Part shown: piece after piece, positions 50,761 through 53,614 of the stretch
Numbering within the stretch: position 1 is the first letter of the stretch
How the letters are laid out: every line of letters starts with the position of its first letter
DNA from: Clavibacter tessellarius
GTDB taxonomy: Bacteria; Actinomycetota; Actinomycetes; Actinomycetales; Microbacteriaceae
Reading direction: 5' to 3'
Assembly: GCF_001618005.1 (NCBI RefSeq)
Contig: NZ_LQXA01000049.1
Span: 1 to 53,614, forward strand
Length of the DNA stretch: 53,614 nt
Notes under the pieces: generated by a model
What the model was told of the DNA's origin: nothing
The model's input: only the letters and a program-made list of their open reading frames with translations
Database searches by the model: none
Program-made: the position numbers and the translations under genes

Positions 50761-52068
50761 ATGCCCCAGCAGATCACGCCGCCCCGCGGCATGCGCGACT
50801 TCCTGCCCGCCGAGAAGGCCCGCCGCGAGCAGGCGCTCGCCATCATCCGCCGCACCTACCGCGCGCACGGCTTCGACGAGATCGAGACGCCCGTCGTGGA
50901 GGAGTCCGGCCGGCTGCACGCGGGCCTCGGCGGCGACAACGAGAAGCTCGCCTACTCGGTGCTGAAGCGCGGCCTCTCGGGCGACGACCTGCACGCGGCC
51001 GCCGACGCCGGCGACGTGCTCGCCCTGTCCGACCTCGGCCTCCGCTTCGACCTCACGGTGCCGCTCGCGCGGTTCTACGCCTCGCACCGCGCGGAGCTGC
51101 CGGGCGTCTTCCGGTCGATCCAGGCCGCGCCCGTCTGGCGCGCCGAGCGCCCGCAGAAGGGCCGCTACCGCCAGTTCATGCAGTGCGACATCGACATCAT
51201 CGGCGAGGCCGGCCAGCTGGCCGAGGTCGAGCTGATCTCCGCCACCGCGGCCACGCTCGCGGCGCTCGGCCTCACGGGCTGCACCATCCGGGTCAACGAC
51301 CGGCGCCTCCTCGCCGGGATCCTCGACTTCTGCGGCTTCGCGCCCGACCGGCAGGCGCAGGCGCTCATCAGCATCGACAAGCTCGACAAGATCGGCGCCG
51401 CGGGCGTCGTGGCGGAGCTCGCCGAGGGCGGGGCAGATGCGGCGGCCGTGCTCGGCGGGATCCTCGAGCGCATCGAGCCCGCGCTCGCCGACGGCGGCGT
51501 GCCGCTCACGACCGAGGCGATCACCGCGATCCTCCCCGCCGGCGTCGACCCCGACGCGGTGGCCGACCTCGAGACGCTGGCGGACGCGCTCGTCGGCCTG
51601 CCCGAGGGCGTCACGCTCCGCTTCGACCCGACCCTCGTGCGCGGCATGGGCTACTACACGGGCACGATCTTCGAGATCGCGCACCCGGCATCCGGCAGCT
51701 CGGTGGGCGGCGGCGGCCGCTACGACGGCATGATCGGCCGGTTCCTCGGCCAGGACGTGCCGGCCGCGGGCTTCTCCATCGGCTTCGAGCGGATCGTCGA
51801 CCTGGCCGTCCTCCCCGCCGCGGAGGACGCCGGCGCGATCGCCCTCGTGCACGACCGGCGCACGCCCGTCGCGGTGCTCGCGCGCCTCAAGGCCGAGCTC
51901 GTGGCGTCCGGGCGCCGGGTGCGGTTGGAGCCGCGGCCGAAGAACGTCGCGCCGCTCCTCGAGGCGCTCAAGCAGCAGGGCTTCCGCACGTTCGCGGCCG
52001 TCGACGCCGACACGGCGGATGCCGCGAGCCTCCAGGAGCGCTCGCTCGACGGCGGCCCGCGCGGCTGA
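50761..52068 (+). CDS. hisS: Histidyl-tRNA synthetase
   Basis: 435 residues, class II synthetase. Motif 1 region 'PRGMRDFLPAEKARREQALA', motif 2 'FRSIQAAPVWRAERPQKGRY' with 'RQFMQCDIDIIG', the histidine-A/B blocks 'GMGYYTGTIFEIAH' and 'SVGGGGRYDGMIGRF', motif 3 'AAGFSIGFERI', and a C-terminal anticodon-binding domain. 'EEIETPVVEESGRLHAGLGG'-like context and length are those of actinobacterial HisS. It stands between the TetR gene and eno. Confidence 0.96.
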   Translation: MPQQITPPRGMRDFLPAEKARREQALAIIRRTYRAHGFDEIETPVVEESGRLHAGLGGDNEKLAYSVLKRGLSGDDLHAAADAGDVLALSDLGLRFDLTVPLARFYASHRAELPGVFRSIQAAPVWRAERPQKGRYRQFMQCDIDIIGEAGQLAEVELISATAATLAALGLTGCTIRVNDRRLLAGILDFCGFAPDRQAQALISIDKLDKIGAAGVVAELAEGGADAAAVLGGILERIEPALADGGVPLTTEAITAILPAGVDPDAVADLETLADALVGLPEGVTLRFDPTLVRGMGYYTGTIFEIAHPASGSSVGGGGRYDGMIGRFLGQDVPAAGFSIGFERIVDLAVLPAAEDAGAIALVHDRRTPVAVLARLKAELVASGRRVRLEPRPKNVAPLLEALKQQGFRTFAAVDADTADAASLQERSLDGGPRG

Positions 52069-52132
52069 TCCGTCACCTGCGCGACACCTGCGCGGGGGCG
52101 CCGTCGCCCGCGGCCCGCGAGGGGCCCGCGGC

Positions 52133-53464
<1,332 letters not shown>

Positions 53465-53614
53465 TCCGCCCGTTCGGCCCGCGCCCTCGGGGGCGGGCGG
53501 ACCGGCGGCGCACCACCGACGACGCGGCGGTGCCCGACATGCGGGTCTGGGCGGTGAAGGGCACGTCGACGCCGCGGGGCAGCGTCGCGGTGTCCACGCC
53601 CTGGGCGACGGCGA

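Noticed and set aside
53465-53614. Possible 3' part of a minus-strand gene entering from the right edge ('AVAQGVDTATLPRGVDVPF')
   Set aside because: Third positions look coding, but the frame runs on into eno for over 120 nt and becomes Arg-rich, and a plus-strand frame ('MRVWAVKGTSTPRG') is equally open. Too little sequence to decide. A GC-rich CGCCC-TCGG-GGGCG hairpin after eno (about 53482-53495) could be its terminator.

Overview
The window is very G+C-rich actinobacterial chromosome (roughly 70-75% G+C by eye, third codon positions almost always G or C). Codon use, GTG starts, many leaderless genes and the gene set (glmU-prs, rplY-pth-mfd, mazG, hisS, eno) suggest a Microbacteriaceae member, probably Clavibacter or a close relative. 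That placement is inference; there is no rRNA here. It is mostly ordinary chromosome with a few accessory patches: about 51 protein genes, one tRNA-Gln, no CRISPR array, no insertion sequence and no prophage.

Layout. 1-591: end of a repetitive, probably secreted protein. 714-4638 (minus): operon of a DUF318-type permease, its TIGR03943-type partner, an anchored Ig-like/propeller-like protein and a cupin. 4791-9092: anchored protein, Dabb-domain protein, CPBP-type membrane protease, an SDR dehydrogenase behind a 20-bp palindrome, MmpS-like lipoprotein. 9341-12193 (minus): sugar-nucleotide epimerase coupled to MTA phosphorylase, and a PEP-mutase-family enzyme. 12420-15184: coupled molybdenum-cofactor operon moeA-moaC-mog-moaE. 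15284-18287: membrane protein plus ABC ATPase resembling the immunity/export pair of lactococcin-972-type bacteriocin loci, with no bacteriocin gene visible.

18364-21720: polyprenyl-phosphate glycan genes (GT2, DUF2304, GtrA, DUF2142) converging with a 124-nt tail-to-tail overlap. 21857-25427: small hydrophobic protein, MFS transporter, ABC-F ATPase. 25494-27250: tandem paralogous anchored proteins. 27580-30222: methionine uptake operon metQNI. 30321-32123: divergent ArgP/LysG-like regulator and LysE/ArgO exporter. 32212-35114: flavin monooxygenase-like enzyme, DksA-type zinc finger protein, MarR regulator, HEAT-repeat protein. 35236-37896: tRNA-Gln, glmU, prs. 37946-38922: anchored and secreted small proteins. 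38993-42531: gnd facing a fusion of gluconokinase with a Gfo/Idh/MocA oxidoreductase. 42702-47783: rplY, pth, mfd. 47766-48944: a markedly lower-G+C multi-pass membrane protein gene, probably acquired. 49110-53464: mazG, TetR regulator, hisS, eno.

Two window-wide patterns stand out. GGATCC is far more frequent than base composition predicts, and Asp (GAT) and Gly (GGA) codons seem bent to make it; it is absent from the low-G+C insert and from several housekeeping genes. About fifteen genes have an nAnnnT -10-like hexamer ending 5-7 nt before the start codon, the signature of leaderless mRNAs. The most unusual single loci are the gluconokinase-oxidoreductase fusion, the bacteriocin-type transport pair with a 12-codon leader ORF, and the membrane gene inserted between mfd and mazG.
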